A DNA stretch of 64,000 nucleotides from Agromyces sp. LHK192 (GCF_004006235.1 NZ_CP034753.1:930001-994000), one strand, 5' to 3'; shown: positions 24,202 through 33,030, counted from the stretch's first letter. Translations and numbers: made by a program. Notes: generated by a model from the letters alone, not told the origin.

Positions 24202-25677
24202 GTGCGAGACACGAACGGCCACGTTCCGCGACCCCGATTCCACTTCACCCCCGAGCGCAACTGGATGAACGACCCCAATGGGCTCGTCTACGACCGCGGC
24301 CTCTGGCACCTGTATTTCCAGTACAACCCTGAGGGCACCGACTGGGGCAACATGAGCTGGGGCCATGCGACGAGCCCTGACCTGCGGCACTGGACCGAGC
24401 ACGAGGTGGCGCTGCGGTACCGCGACGGGGAGCAGGTGTTCTCGGGGTCGGTGGTGGCGACGCCGGCCGATGGTGAGACGGATGCCTCGTTGCTCACCGC
24501 GTTCTACACCAGCGCGTACGACGACGACCATCAGGCGCAGTCGCTGGCGACGAGTCGCGACGGCGGCTACACGTGGCACTCCGACCCGCAGAACCCGGTG
24601 GTCGACCGCGGCACGAGCGCGTTCCGCGACCCGAAGGTCATCAGGGTCACGGATGCCGATGGCGCACCACTCTGGGTCATGCTCACCGTCGAGGCCGACG
24701 ACCGTCAGGTGCTGTTCTTCTCGTCACCCGACCTGCGCTTGTGGAAGCACGTCAGCACCTTCGGCCCGCTCGGCGAGACGGGCGTCGTCTGGGAGTGCCC
24801 CGACCTCGTGCCCCTCGCGGTCGACGGCGACCCCGACGACGTGCGCTGGGTGCTGCTGCTCAGCACGAACCCCGTCGGCGACGACCCGGACCCCGACGGC
24901 TCGTCGATGCACTACGTCGTCGGTTCCTTCGACGGTGCTGTGTTCCGGTCGGATGCCGCCGGGCTCACGCGCCTCGACCACGGTCGCGACTTCTACGCCG
25001 GCGTCACCTTCGACAGCGCCCCCGGCGGCGAGGCCGTCATGCTCGCCTGGATGAGCAACTGGCGCTACGCCGCCGCCTTCCCGTCGTCGCCCTGGCGAGG
25101 CGCGATGTCACTGCCACGGCGGTTGTCGTTGCGGAGCGTTGACGGAGAGGTGCGTCTCGTGCAGCATCCGATGGGGTTCGTGGGGGAGATGCTCGCGGGC
25201 GCGGTGCCATCGACCGTCTTCGGCGCGACCTCGCCCGCCGAGTTCACGTTGAGCGGGCACTCGCTGGTCGAGCTGGCGTGGGATCCGGCTGGCACGGGCA
25301 CGCTTCGGGTGCAGTTCCGCGGCTATGCTGACGCGCTCGTCGAGCTGAGGCACGACCCCTCGTCGAACGTGCTCAGCGTCACGCGGCGCGGGGCGGCGAT
25401 GGAGGCCGTGCATCCAGACTTTCCGGCGACGAGCACGGTCGAGTTGCCTGACAACGGCGACCGCCCGCTGCGCCTGCTCATGAGTCTCGACGGCCCCCTC
25501 CTCGAGGTCTTCGCGTGCGACGGCGAGGCGACGATCTCGAACCTCGTCGTGCTCGGCGCCGGCCCGGTCGCGACCACGCTCGCGACCGAGCTGCACGGCC
25601 CGTTCTCGCTGACCGTCGCAGAACCGCACGACGCCGAAGGACGTGCCAGCCCGGCACTCTCCGCCGCACTCGGCTGA
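24202..25677 (+). CDS. intracellular GH32 beta-fructofuranosidase
   Basis: A 491-residue classical GH32 enzyme. The nucleophile Asp24 sits in WMNDPNG, the transition-state Asp143 in FRDPK, and the acid/base Glu198 in WECPDL. FSGS and the C-terminal beta-sandwich ending in LLMSLDGPLLEVFACDG are standard. There is no signal peptide, so it acts in the cytoplasm on imported oligosaccharide. The GTG at 24202 is chosen because GGAG lies 7 bases upstream; an upstream open frame adds non-family residues. It releases fructose, with sucrose, fructan oligomers or levanbiose possible. It follows lacI by 35 bp. Confidence 0.92.
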   Translation: MRDTNGHVPRPRFHFTPERNWMNDPNGLVYDRGLWHLYFQYNPEGTDWGNMSWGHATSPDLRHWTEHEVALRYRDGEQVFSGSVVATPADGETDASLLTAFYTSAYDDDHQAQSLATSRDGGYTWHSDPQNPVVDRGTSAFRDPKVIRVTDADGAPLWVMLTVEADDRQVLFFSSPDLRLWKHVSTFGPLGETGVVWECPDLVPLAVDGDPDDVRWVLLLSTNPVGDDPDPDGSSMHYVVGSFDGAVFRSDAAGLTRLDHGRDFYAGVTFDSAPGGEAVMLAWMSNWRYAAAFPSSPWRGAMSLPRRLSLRSVDGEVRLVQHPMGFVGEMLAGAVPSTVFGATSPAEFTLSGHSLVELAWDPAGTGTLRVQFRGYADALVELRHDPSSNVLSVTRRGAAMEAVHPDFPATSTVELPDNGDRPLRLLMSLDGPLLEVFACDGEATISNLVVLGAGPVATTLATELHGPFSLTVAEPHDAEGRASPALSAALG

Positions 25678-25755
25678 CTCACCCATCGCACCATCCACCG
25701 CCGTTCGACCCGGCGGGCGCACCGTCGTGCCCGCTGAATAGGAAAAGGACCGATC

Positions 25756-27318
25756 ATGATGCATCCGATCTCACGACGCAGTCTGCTGCAGGGCGCCGGC
25801 GCAGGAGCCTTCGCTCTCTTGATGAGCAGCGCCGCGGCGCCCCTCGCCGCGCGAGCCCTGCCCTCGTTGCGCGCGATCTACCACATGACCCCGCCGACGG
25901 GCTGGCTCTGCGACCCGCAGCGGCCGGTCCTGACGAACGGCGCCTACCAGCTCTACTACCTGCACTCCGACCAGAACAACGGCCCCGGCGGCTGGGACCA
26001 CGCCACCACGAGCGATGGCGTCGCGTTCACGCATCACGGCACGGTGATGCCGTTGCAGCCCGACTTCCCGGTGTGGTCGGGATCGGCGGTCGTCGACACC
26101 GCGAACACCGCGGGCTTCGGCGCCGGCGCGGTCATCGCGCTCGCAACGCAGCCGACCGACGGCATCCGCAAGTACCAGGAGCAGTACCTCTACCGGTCGA
26201 CCGACGGCGGCTTTACGTTAACTGCGCTGCCCGACCCCGTCATCGTGAACACGGATGGCCGTACCGCGACGACCCAGGCCGAGATCGACAACGCCGAGTG
26301 GTTCCGCGACCCGAAGATCCACTGGGATGCCGCTCGCAACGAGTGGGTCTGCGTCATCGGTCGTGCGCGGTACGCCGCCTTCTACACTTCACCGAACCTC
26401 GTCGACTGGGCGTGGAAGAGCAACTTCGACTATCCGAACCACGCGCTCGGCGGCATCGAGTGCCCGGACCTGTTCGAGATGACGGCGGGCGACGGCACCT
26501 CGCACTGGGTGCTCGGCGCGAGCATGGACGGCTACGGCGTGGGCATGCCGATGACCTACGCCTACTGGATGGGCACGTGGAACGGCTCGGCGTTCATCGC
26601 GGATAGCCTCACCCCGCAGTGGCTCGACTGGGGTTGGGACTGGTACGCCGCCGTCACGTGGCCGTCGATCGACGCACCCACCACGCGCCGCCTCGCGATC
26701 GCGTGGATGAACAATTGGAAGTACGCCGCCCGCGACGTGCCCACCGACGCATCCGACGGATACAACGGTCAGAACTCGATCGTGCGCGAGCTGCGACTCG
26801 AGCGGCAGGGAGGCGGCTGGTACAGCCTGCTGAGCACCCCGGTCGACGCGCTCGCCGACTACGTCACCGCAACCACGACGATCCCGAACCAGACCGTGAA
26901 CGGCAGTGTCGTGCTGCCCTTCACCGGTCGCGCCTACGAGCTCGAACTCGACATCGCCTGGGATGCCGCGACGAACGTCGGCGTCTCCGTCGGACGTTCG
27001 GCGAACGGCGCCCGCCACACGAACATCGGCAAGTACGGCGCCGACCTCTACGTCGACCGCGGGCCGTCGGACCTCAGCGGATTCTCGCTCGTGCCGTACA
27101 CCCGCGCCGCCGCCCCGATCGACGCCGGCGCCCGCTCGGTGCACCTGCGCATCTTCGTCGACACGCAGAGCGTCGAGGTCTTCGTCAACGCCGGCCACAC
27201 CGTCCTCTCGCAGCAGGTGCACTTCGCCGAGGGCGACACGGGCATCTCGCTCTACTCGGATGGCGGGCCGGCGACCTTCAGCGGCATCACCATCCGCGAG
27301 ATCGGCGGTGTGAACTGA
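25756..27318 (+). CDS. Tat-exported GH32 protein, probable levan fructotransferase
   Basis: A 520-residue protein with a twin-arginine signal (SRRSLLQGAGAGAFALLMSS, cut near ARA). The mature propeller begins IYHMTPPTGWLCDPQRPV. WLCDP replaces WMNDPNG with nucleophile Asp53; Asp185 is in WFRDPK and Glu235 in IECPDL. The TPPTGWLCDPQRP and YYLHSDQNNGPGGWDHA segments are those I recall from levan fructotransferases of Arthrobacter, which cleave levan to difructose anhydride IV. A levanase releasing short oligosaccharides is the alternative. AAAAGGA precedes the ATG. The extracellular location fits polysaccharide attack upstream of the ABC importer. Confidence 0.8.
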   Translation: MMHPISRRSLLQGAGAGAFALLMSSAAAPLAARALPSLRAIYHMTPPTGWLCDPQRPVLTNGAYQLYYLHSDQNNGPGGWDHATTSDGVAFTHHGTVMPLQPDFPVWSGSAVVDTANTAGFGAGAVIALATQPTDGIRKYQEQYLYRSTDGGFTLTALPDPVIVNTDGRTATTQAEIDNAEWFRDPKIHWDAARNEWVCVIGRARYAAFYTSPNLVDWAWKSNFDYPNHALGGIECPDLFEMTAGDGTSHWVLGASMDGYGVGMPMTYAYWMGTWNGSAFIADSLTPQWLDWGWDWYAAVTWPSIDAPTTRRLAIAWMNNWKYAARDVPTDASDGYNGQNSIVRELRLERQGGGWYSLLSTPVDALADYVTATTTIPNQTVNGSVVLPFTGRAYELELDIAWDAATNVGVSVGRSANGARHTNIGKYGADLYVDRGPSDLSGFSLVPYTRAAAPIDAGARSVHLRIFVDTQSVEVFVNAGHTVLSQQVHFAEGDTGISLYSDGGPATFSGITIREIGGVN

Positions 27319-28268
27319 TGGATACGACTCACACGTCGCCCGCGCGGCCAACGCCGGATGTGCTCGTTGTAGGCGAGGCCCTCGTCGACGTCGTGCACCG
27401 CGCCGACGGCTCGACCGACGAGTCACCGGGCGGCAGCCCAGCCAACGTCGCCCTGGCGCTCGGGCGGTTGGGGCGGAGCCCGCGTCTGCTCACCTCGATC
27501 GGTGACGACCCTCACGGCCGCGCGGTGCGCGCGTGGCTTGAGGCCTCGGATGTCTCGGTGCAGGGGACTCCCGCTGCTCGAACTTCGACGGCGTTGGCGC
27601 GCCTCGACGCGCAGGGCGCTGCGAGCTACGAGTTCGACCTCGACTGGCGGATCGAGGCTTCGGACGTCACGACGGCGGATGCGCTGCACATCGGTTCTAT
27701 CGCCGCGACGCTCGAACCGGGTGCGACCGCCGTCGCCGAGCTCGTCGATCGGCACTGCGGTCGGGCGCTCATCACCTACGACCCGAACATCCGCCCGAGC
27801 CTCATCGACGACCGCGACGCGGTGCGGCGCCGGGTGCTGTCCCTCATCGAGCGAGCTGACGTGATCAAGGCGAGCGACGAGGATGTCGCGTGGCTCCACC
27901 CGGGCGAGGACATCGCCGACGTCGCGCGACGCTGGTCACGGTCAGGCCCGGCGCTGGTGGTGGTGACCCTGGGATCGAGCGGATGCCTCGCTGTCGTGCC
28001 GCGCTTCGAACTCCGAGTGCCGGCCATCAAGGTCGACGTGGTCGACACCGTCGGTGCCGGCGACACCTTCATGGCCGCTCTGATCGACGGTCTCCTCAAC
28101 GAGGGCGCCTTGGGCTCGGTGGCGCTCCGCCGTATCGAGTCGCTGGGGGACTCAGAGTTGCTTTCGGTTCTGCTGAAGCGAAGCGCACGCGCAGCTGCTG
28201 TCACCGTCGCTCGGCCTGGCGCCGACCCGCCGACGCGCGACGAATTGAACGCGCGACCCCTTGCCTGA
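27318..28268 (+). CDS. PfkB-family fructokinase
   Basis: A 316-residue sugar kinase of the ribokinase family. The N-terminal motif SPGGSPANVALALGRLG and the C-terminal DTVGAGDTFMAALIDGLL, with catalytic Asp in GAGD, are complete. Its ATG overlaps the stop of the GH32 gene (TGATG), so it is the last gene of the fructan operon and should convert the liberated fructose to a fructose phosphate. Base composition drops at its 3' end, where the accessory island begins. Confidence 0.92.
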   Translation: MDTTHTSPARPTPDVLVVGEALVDVVHRADGSTDESPGGSPANVALALGRLGRSPRLLTSIGDDPHGRAVRAWLEASDVSVQGTPAARTSTALARLDAQGAASYEFDLDWRIEASDVTTADALHIGSIAATLEPGATAVAELVDRHCGRALITYDPNIRPSLIDDRDAVRRRVLSLIERADVIKASDEDVAWLHPGEDIADVARRWSRSGPALVVVTLGSSGCLAVVPRFELRVPAIKVDVVDTVGAGDTFMAALIDGLLNEGALGSVALRRIESLGDSELLSVLLKRSARAAAVTVARPGADPPTRDELNARPLA

Positions 28269-28438
28269 GTTTGGCAGCCGCGTTGACGGACAGCCGGTAC
28301 TTGACGCGGTCGTGGGCGGTACGGATGCTTGCCTCAGTCGCCTACATCAGTGCTCGGACGACAGTCGACGTGCTCGTGGGTGGCTAGACGTCCTCAACAT
28401 CGAAGGTTCGACCCATGCTGCGCTGATGCGTTTCGAAG

Positions 28439-29374
28439 TCACGGGCCTGTGACACTAGCGTCAAGCATCGCTTCAATCAGTGAGCGCTCTGCTGGAGTGT
28501 TTTCTGGCTTGTTACCGACGAGCCGAAGGCGATCGATGATGATCCCTCTTTGGCCGGCCATCAAGTCACGGATGTGATCGTCCTGCGCATGATGCGGAAT
28601 CGCGAGAAAGACCTGTGGGTGGAGTGGTTCTTGCAAGAACTTCGCCCAGCGGGGTGCATCAGGCTGGTTCAACTTCTCACGCCAACTCTGGCTTTTTCCG
28701 ACGGTGACCTGACCGATGAAGAGCCAGTGTCCAGCGGGACGATAGTCGCGCCACACTACCCCCGCCAGCGTGTCGACCCCGGCGTCCTTAGCGGACCTGC
28801 TCCGCGGGCGCGGATCGATCATCGGGCGCAAGGCGAGCGCTGCGCCACCGAACGCGAGGGCATCGACGAACCCGGTGCCTCGGTCTGTTGCACCGATTCC
28901 AACGGCTGAAATGCCCAACTGGCCGAGTGTGCTGGCGACCACTGATTCAAGGGTCGACTCTGCCGGCGTGGCGCATGGAAGCTCCCATGCATGAACCACG
29001 GTGATAGCGAGCAGCGCTAGGTATGGCGAGTCGAGCCTGGAGAATCCTGGAGTCTTTAGCTTCAGTGCGCGTCCTTGCTCAACGAATGGGTACAGGTCTC
29101 CCAAAACAGCCTCACGTTCGCTGAGCATTGAAAAGACGGCATCGGCCCAAGATTCGGGATCATCTTCGACGTCGTCTGGCAGCAGATACCGGCGCGTAGG
29201 GCGACGGACCCACTCGTTGTCGACGATCAGATCTTGCAATCGCGCCCGCGTCACTCGATAACCTGAGAGCGCTGCAAGTTCGACGTAGTCTGCCAGCGCA
29301 CTTACACGCGCATCCGACCCGTAACGGTCGATATCTGCTTCGACGAGTGCTGGCGAACTGGTGCCGACCGTCAT
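28439..29374 (-). CDS. putative restriction-endonuclease-like protein of a methylase/ParB-like operon
   Basis: A 311-residue protein I cannot assign to a named family. Residues 196-201 (KDAGVD) and 221-231 (GQVTVGKSQSW) form a D...(Q/E)-x-x-x-x-K pattern following predicted beta strands (VVWRDYRPAGHWLFIGQVTV), which resembles the active site of PD-(D/E)xK nucleases with the central acid replaced by Gln. The N-terminal 130 residues are helical. The ATG at 29374 overlaps the ParB-like stop by ATGA. Position after a C5-methyltransferase makes it the best candidate for the cutting subunit, as inference. Codon use is less GC-biased than the chromosome. Confidence 0.6.
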   Translation of the reverse strand: MTVGTSSPALVEADIDRYGSDARVSALADYVELAALSGYRVTRARLQDLIVDNEWVRRPTRRYLLPDDVEDDPESWADAVFSMLSEREAVLGDLYPFVEQGRALKLKTPGFSRLDSPYLALLAITVVHAWELPCATPAESTLESVVASTLGQLGISAVGIGATDRGTGFVDALAFGGAALALRPMIDPRPRSRSAKDAGVDTLAGVVWRDYRPAGHWLFIGQVTVGKSQSWREKLNQPDAPRWAKFLQEPLHPQVFLAIPHHAQDDHIRDLMAGQRGIIIDRLRLVGNKPENTPAERSLIEAMLDASVTGP

Positions 29375-30483
29375 TCATCATCCTCAGCGGACGCGGCGGC
29401 AATAGCTCCCTTGAGAGAGCGCGCGGCCGCCGCATGTTCCTCTGCCGCAAGTAGCTCATCCTCACCCACTACGTATCGTTTGATATCGAGGGTGAGGAGT
29501 TCAACGGCGCGGGTCATCTGTCGCAATCGAGGCGCCAGCTCGCCTTGCCTCGCGATCTCTGTTGCTAGGGACAAAGAGCCGAATTCCCGCATCGTGAGCC
29601 GTGCAGGTTCGCTGCCGAGTACATCTGAGTAGTCGGTGACATCTCGCGAGTCACCAAGGACAGGTCGACCGCCAGCTGTAGGCGGAGTGAGATCCGAAAG
29701 CACTTCAAGAAGCTCATCGGCCTTAAGCGCCTCGATCTGGGAATCGATCTCGTCTGCGTCCATCGTCGGCTTATCGCTCAAGCCGATGTACTCCGCCACA
29801 TTTGCGGTTCCGAGTAGTCGAAGCCAGACTCCGAAGCGCTCCCGAGAGACGTAACCAACAACTCTGCTGTCAAGGTGAAGGATGTCTCTCGCATACCTAA
29901 TCACCGCGTATGCAATGTAGGACGAGCGCACGCCTCGGGCGTTGCTTCCAACTTGGCGGCCCACGTCGTAGAAGACGCCTCTCGTTGACGCTGTCTGGCG
30001 TCGTTGCTGGACTTGCTCGAACAACCAACGAGCCTTCGCCTCGGCATTCCATTTCTTCATGCCGCTGATGTGGCGGAAACCGAGGAATGCAGCGACGTCT
30101 TCGTGGTCTTCTGCCTCGACGACGGGCAACTCGAGTAACCCAAGCTCAGCGAGGCGGCCTTGGTCGAGGACCTGATCTCCATCCAGTTCAATCCCGGCCT
30201 CGATCGCCGGGCCGAGCTGGTGGACGATCATGAGGGCCGCGAGCCGACGGTTGCCCTCGACCACGACACGCCTGCCGTCGGCCGGAGGTAGCGCAATGAG
30301 TGGTTCGCTCTCGAAGTACCCGTTCGTCAGGTAGGAGTCGATTAGTTCTTCGAGCACGTCGTTTTCCCATAGGTACGTCAGAATCTCGGCTTGGCCTGAA
30401 TGCTGCACCTCCTCGGGCAATCGGGGGTTTGCTGGGTCGAGATCCAGTTCAACAACATTGATCCGATCTTCAAGTCGCTTCAA
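29371..30483 (-). CDS. ParB/sulfiredoxin-fold protein
   Basis: A 370-residue protein with an N-terminal ParB-like domain: NPRLPEEVQ (19-27), EPLIALPPADGRRVVVEGNR (60-79) and EGNRRLAAL (76-84). The usual DGxRR nucleotide-contact box appears as EGNRR. The remaining helical region (120-370) is unfamiliar and contains no obvious helix-turn-helix. It begins with TTG at 30483, supported by GGAGGT five bases upstream, and overlaps the methylase end by 14 bases. ParB-fold proteins appear in modification-dependent defence operons as DNA-binding or nucleotide-sensing parts; its role here is inferred. Confidence 0.7.
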   Translation of the reverse strand: MKRLEDRINVVELDLDPANPRLPEEVQHSGQAEILTYLWENDVLEELIDSYLTNGYFESEPLIALPPADGRRVVVEGNRRLAALMIVHQLGPAIEAGIELDGDQVLDQGRLAELGLLELPVVEAEDHEDVAAFLGFRHISGMKKWNAEAKARWLFEQVQQRRQTASTRGVFYDVGRQVGSNARGVRSSYIAYAVIRYARDILHLDSRVVGYVSRERFGVWLRLLGTANVAEYIGLSDKPTMDADEIDSQIEALKADELLEVLSDLTPPTAGGRPVLGDSRDVTDYSDVLGSEPARLTMREFGSLSLATEIARQGELAPRLRQMTRAVELLTLDIKRYVVGEDELLAAEEHAAAARSLKGAIAAASAEDDE

Positions 30484-31711
30484 CTTGTACCTCCGAGTCA
30501 GTAGGTTCGAAATCAGTTGGAGCGTGGCCGCCGGGTCCCTGCCCTGGGCCGGGATGCGGCTCCTTTGAGCCTACGACCGCCCGCCATCGCAGCGGGAGGG
30601 GGGCTGCTGGATGGGGTGGAGGTGGGGCTGCGTCCCGCTGCTGTACCGCGAGCACCGGGCGGATAGTGTCAGCATGTGGCACGCGCGAGGGGTCCTCGAG
30701 CATTGCGAGAATCAATCTGCCCATCGATTCAGCAAGTGGTGGGGGAGTCGCGTTGCCAGCGAGTCGAGCATCGACTCGTTCGTTGCCGGTGAGCTTCCAT
30801 TCGGCAGGAAAACCTTGAAGGAGCAGCCGTTCCGTCCCGGTCAAAGGACGGTTTTCCCAATGGAAGGGGCCCGTTGAGGGGCCAGGCGAAGCAGGAAGGG
30901 TCCATGCGGGCTGGCTCTTAGAGAGTTTCAGGAGAAACGACCAGAACCGTGTGCGGTAGCCGAAGACTTCGTGCTCGGAGCCAGCGCCCCTCGCGGTCAA
31001 ATACTGATAGTTGCCACCCTCGGGGATGCTCGGAAGCAGATCGGAGTACTTTCCCGTCGCCTTCGGAGGATTCGAAGGCATTACGCCGCCAATCGCATCC
31101 CAGGCTGTGGCGTGCTTGTCCGCGTGCGTGGTCGGGAGGGTGCCTGGCAGCTCTGATCCATCTCTGAACGCGATAACAACCGCACGACGTCTGTACTGCG
31201 GTACGCCGTAATCAGCAGCATTCACAACCCACGAACTTAGGTTGTACGCCGTCCCATGCGTCGCGTTGATCTCTTTGAACCGCTGCTCAATAAGCGGAGC
31301 GGCATTATTCCGCCCACTCAAGTAGCCGGACACATTTTCGATCAATACCGCACGAGGCAGGAAATGCTCGATCAGATCGAGCATGCCCGCGGTGGTCTGT
31401 CCGCGCTCGTCCCGTACTCCCTGCTTTGGTGCAGCCCACTGGGCGGCTTTGCTGAAAGGTTGGCATGGCGGCCCACCAGCGAGGAGCGTTAGATCACCCT
31501 TCTCGAGCCCTAAATCAGAAGGTCGCAATATTTTTCCAGCAGCGACAACATTCGATGGCTCCAAGAGTTGCCAACTGGGCCGATTGAGTGCCATTGCGAC
31601 CCGTGCCGCTGCGTCGATCTCAAGGCAGCCAACCGTTTCAAATCCTGCCGCTTCTAGTCCGAGATCTAGGCCCCCAAGACCGCTGAAACAAGATAGGACC
31701 GTCGCGTTCAA
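30470..31711 (-). CDS. DNA (cytosine-5)-methyltransferase
   Basis: A 413-residue C5-methylase with all core motifs in order: FSGLGGLDLGLE (motif I, 9-20), GGPPCQPFS (IV, catalytic Cys83), ENVSGY (VI, 125-130), PQYRRRAVVIAF (VIII, 171-182), LLLQGFP (IX) and GNATPPPLAESMG (X). The target-recognition region lies between VIII and IX; its sequence specificity cannot be read. The Pro-rich last 60 residues are extra. The frame starts at TTG 31711 with AAAGG seven bases upstream; no better ATG exists. It is the first gene of a three-gene operon with a ParB-like protein and a putative nuclease. Confidence 0.92.
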   Translation of the reverse strand: MNATVLSCFSGLGGLDLGLEAAGFETVGCLEIDAAARVAMALNRPSWQLLEPSNVVAAGKILRPSDLGLEKGDLTLLAGGPPCQPFSKAAQWAAPKQGVRDERGQTTAGMLDLIEHFLPRAVLIENVSGYLSGRNNAAPLIEQRFKEINATHGTAYNLSSWVVNAADYGVPQYRRRAVVIAFRDGSELPGTLPTTHADKHATAWDAIGGVMPSNPPKATGKYSDLLPSIPEGGNYQYLTARGAGSEHEVFGYRTRFWSFLLKLSKSQPAWTLPASPGPSTGPFHWENRPLTGTERLLLQGFPAEWKLTGNERVDARLAGNATPPPLAESMGRLILAMLEDPSRVPHADTIRPVLAVQQRDAAPPPPHPAAPLPLRWRAVVGSKEPHPGPGQGPGGHAPTDFEPTDSEVQVEAT

Positions 31712-31777
31712 GTCGACCTTTCGATTGGAATCGTTCTGAGCTCACACCCAAGGAATAAGTTTGTCAAGCTTTTAGGT

Positions 31778-31793
31778 CGCGCGTATTCGCGCG
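31778..31793. promoter_or_regulatory. palindrome in the methylase/PIN divergent promoter
   Basis: CGCGCG-TATT-CGCGCG, a perfect 6-4-6 dyad that is also a direct repeat of CGCGCGTA, sits in the 154-bp AT-richer gap between the methylase operon and the PIN gene. A consensus TTGACA (minus strand, 31767-31762) lies beside it and could be the -35 of the methylase operon; the matching -10 is weak. A second dyad, CGATT-GG-AATCG, lies at 31722-31733 in the methylase leader. The function is inferred; either could be an autoregulatory site. Confidence 0.45.
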
Positions 31794-31865
31794 TAGCAAC
31801 ATTCGGTTGGATATGTCGATGTAGTTGCGAGCTTGGTGATCAACTCGGACTGGGAAGGGGCCGGT

Positions 31866-32939
31866 ATGAAGACGATCGTGTTGGACGCGACTGAGGTGCG
31901 CCGCGACTGGATGCAAGTCGGCCTGACGGCTCAGCTCTTGAGCCACGCTATTTGGCAGACGTTAGTGACGGTGGTTGTACCTCGCTCGGTGCTAAGAGAA
32001 GTCGCTGGCAACTATGAACGCGAGCGAGATGCACTTGCGAGAGATCTCGAGAAACTAAATTCATCTCGGCGTCGGCTCGGCTTGACCGAGCTTTCCGCTA
32101 GCGACTCGAAGGACAGCTATGAAAGTTACCTCGAGTCACGATTCGACGAGGTATTGGGCTTCGATGTTGCCGAGTGGCCTGCAGTGTCGCACGAGGAGCT
32201 GGTCAACCGCGCAGTAAATCGCGTTCCGCCGTTCGATCACAAGGGCGGCGGGTATAGGGACTCACTCGTGTGGGCGAGCGTAGTGGAGCTAGCTCGAGAT
32301 GGACGTGACGTTGTATTGGCGTCGGCGGACCGGGCATTCGCGGGGGAGGATGGGGTGGGACTCGCGAAGGCTCTCGCGTTCGAGGTCGGCCCACTGAAGG
32401 GAAGCGTTGAGCTGACGCGCGATCTGGCTTCGTGGCTACTTGGTGCGCTCCCGTGGCGGGCAACCACCATTAAGGAAGCTGTGTTGCTTGCTCGGGACGA
32501 AGCTTTCGAGCGCTACTACTACGAGTCCGATCTTCAGGATCAGCTCTGGCCGGATATCGAAGCCTTCGGGTTTGATCGGCCTCCAATTGAGGTCGAGATC
32601 GAGGATGTCGAGACCGAGCTGTGGCGCGGGCGGGTAGAGGCTGACTCGATCGACCAAGAACTCGTCGTTGCGCAGTACGACATAGGGCAACGCGTTCGCT
32701 TCTCGGCTGTTCTACCTCTTGGCACGCGAACAGACCCGGACTGGGATGTTTCCGACGACTACGGGCGAATCCAGGTCAGGGGTGACCTTGGTCTTGTGCT
32801 ACGGGTAGCGGTCTTGTTCGATGCTGATGATGGGATGAGCATCGAGAGCTTGTCGTGGAGGCGATCGGACGGTCGAGGGCCGGGGCACGGGTTGATGGAT
32901 CGCGACCAAGATACTCCGCTGTTCGATTTCACCCGCTAG
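31866..32939 (+). CDS. PIN-domain protein, DUF4935-like
   Basis: A 357-residue protein. The N-terminal domain has the PIN arrangement of acidic residues: Asp7 in KTIVLDATEV, an acidic mid-region ending YRDSLVWASV, and LASADRAFAGE, consistent with the DUF4935 subgroup of RNase-like PIN proteins. The C-terminal third (after about 215) is a beta-rich, acid-rich domain of unknown type. GGAAGGGG precedes the ATG. Its composition matches the adjacent methylase operon, from which it is divergent, suggesting that all four genes arrived together. It could be the effector of an abortive or RNA-degrading arm; inferred. Confidence 0.72.
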   Translation: MKTIVLDATEVRRDWMQVGLTAQLLSHAIWQTLVTVVVPRSVLREVAGNYERERDALARDLEKLNSSRRRLGLTELSASDSKDSYESYLESRFDEVLGFDVAEWPAVSHEELVNRAVNRVPPFDHKGGGYRDSLVWASVVELARDGRDVVLASADRAFAGEDGVGLAKALAFEVGPLKGSVELTRDLASWLLGALPWRATTIKEAVLLARDEAFERYYYESDLQDQLWPDIEAFGFDRPPIEVEIEDVETELWRGRVEADSIDQELVVAQYDIGQRVRFSAVLPLGTRTDPDWDVSDDYGRIQVRGDLGLVLRVAVLFDADDGMSIESLSWRRSDGRGPGHGLMDRDQDTPLFDFTR

Positions 32940-33004
32940 TCGACCCGGATTGAACCCACCCCGTATGCATGAATCAGTCGTCGGCGATGCCGCGGGAGGT
33001 GATT

Positions 33005-33030
33005 GGGAATACACCAGCCACCCCCGCGTT
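33005..33030 (+). promoter_or_regulatory. sigma-H/sigma-R-type stress promoter of the clp gene
   Basis: GGGAAT at 33005-33010 is followed after 17 bases by GTT (33028-33030, in context CGTT). This matches the -35 GGAAY and -10 GTT of actinobacterial sigma-H/sigma-R promoters. The expected start lies at about 33036, inside the HAIR operator. Confidence 0.55.

Noticed and set aside
18367..28268. The operon as an ordinary sucrose-utilisation locus
   Set aside because: A Tat-exported WLCDPQRP-type GH32 protein and a second, altered GH32 protein point to polymeric fructan instead of sucrose.
28269..28438. Possible gene remnant or attachment site at the left edge of the island
   Set aside because: No convincing frame and no repeat shared with the right edge (32940-33004) could be found, so integration mechanism is unresolved.
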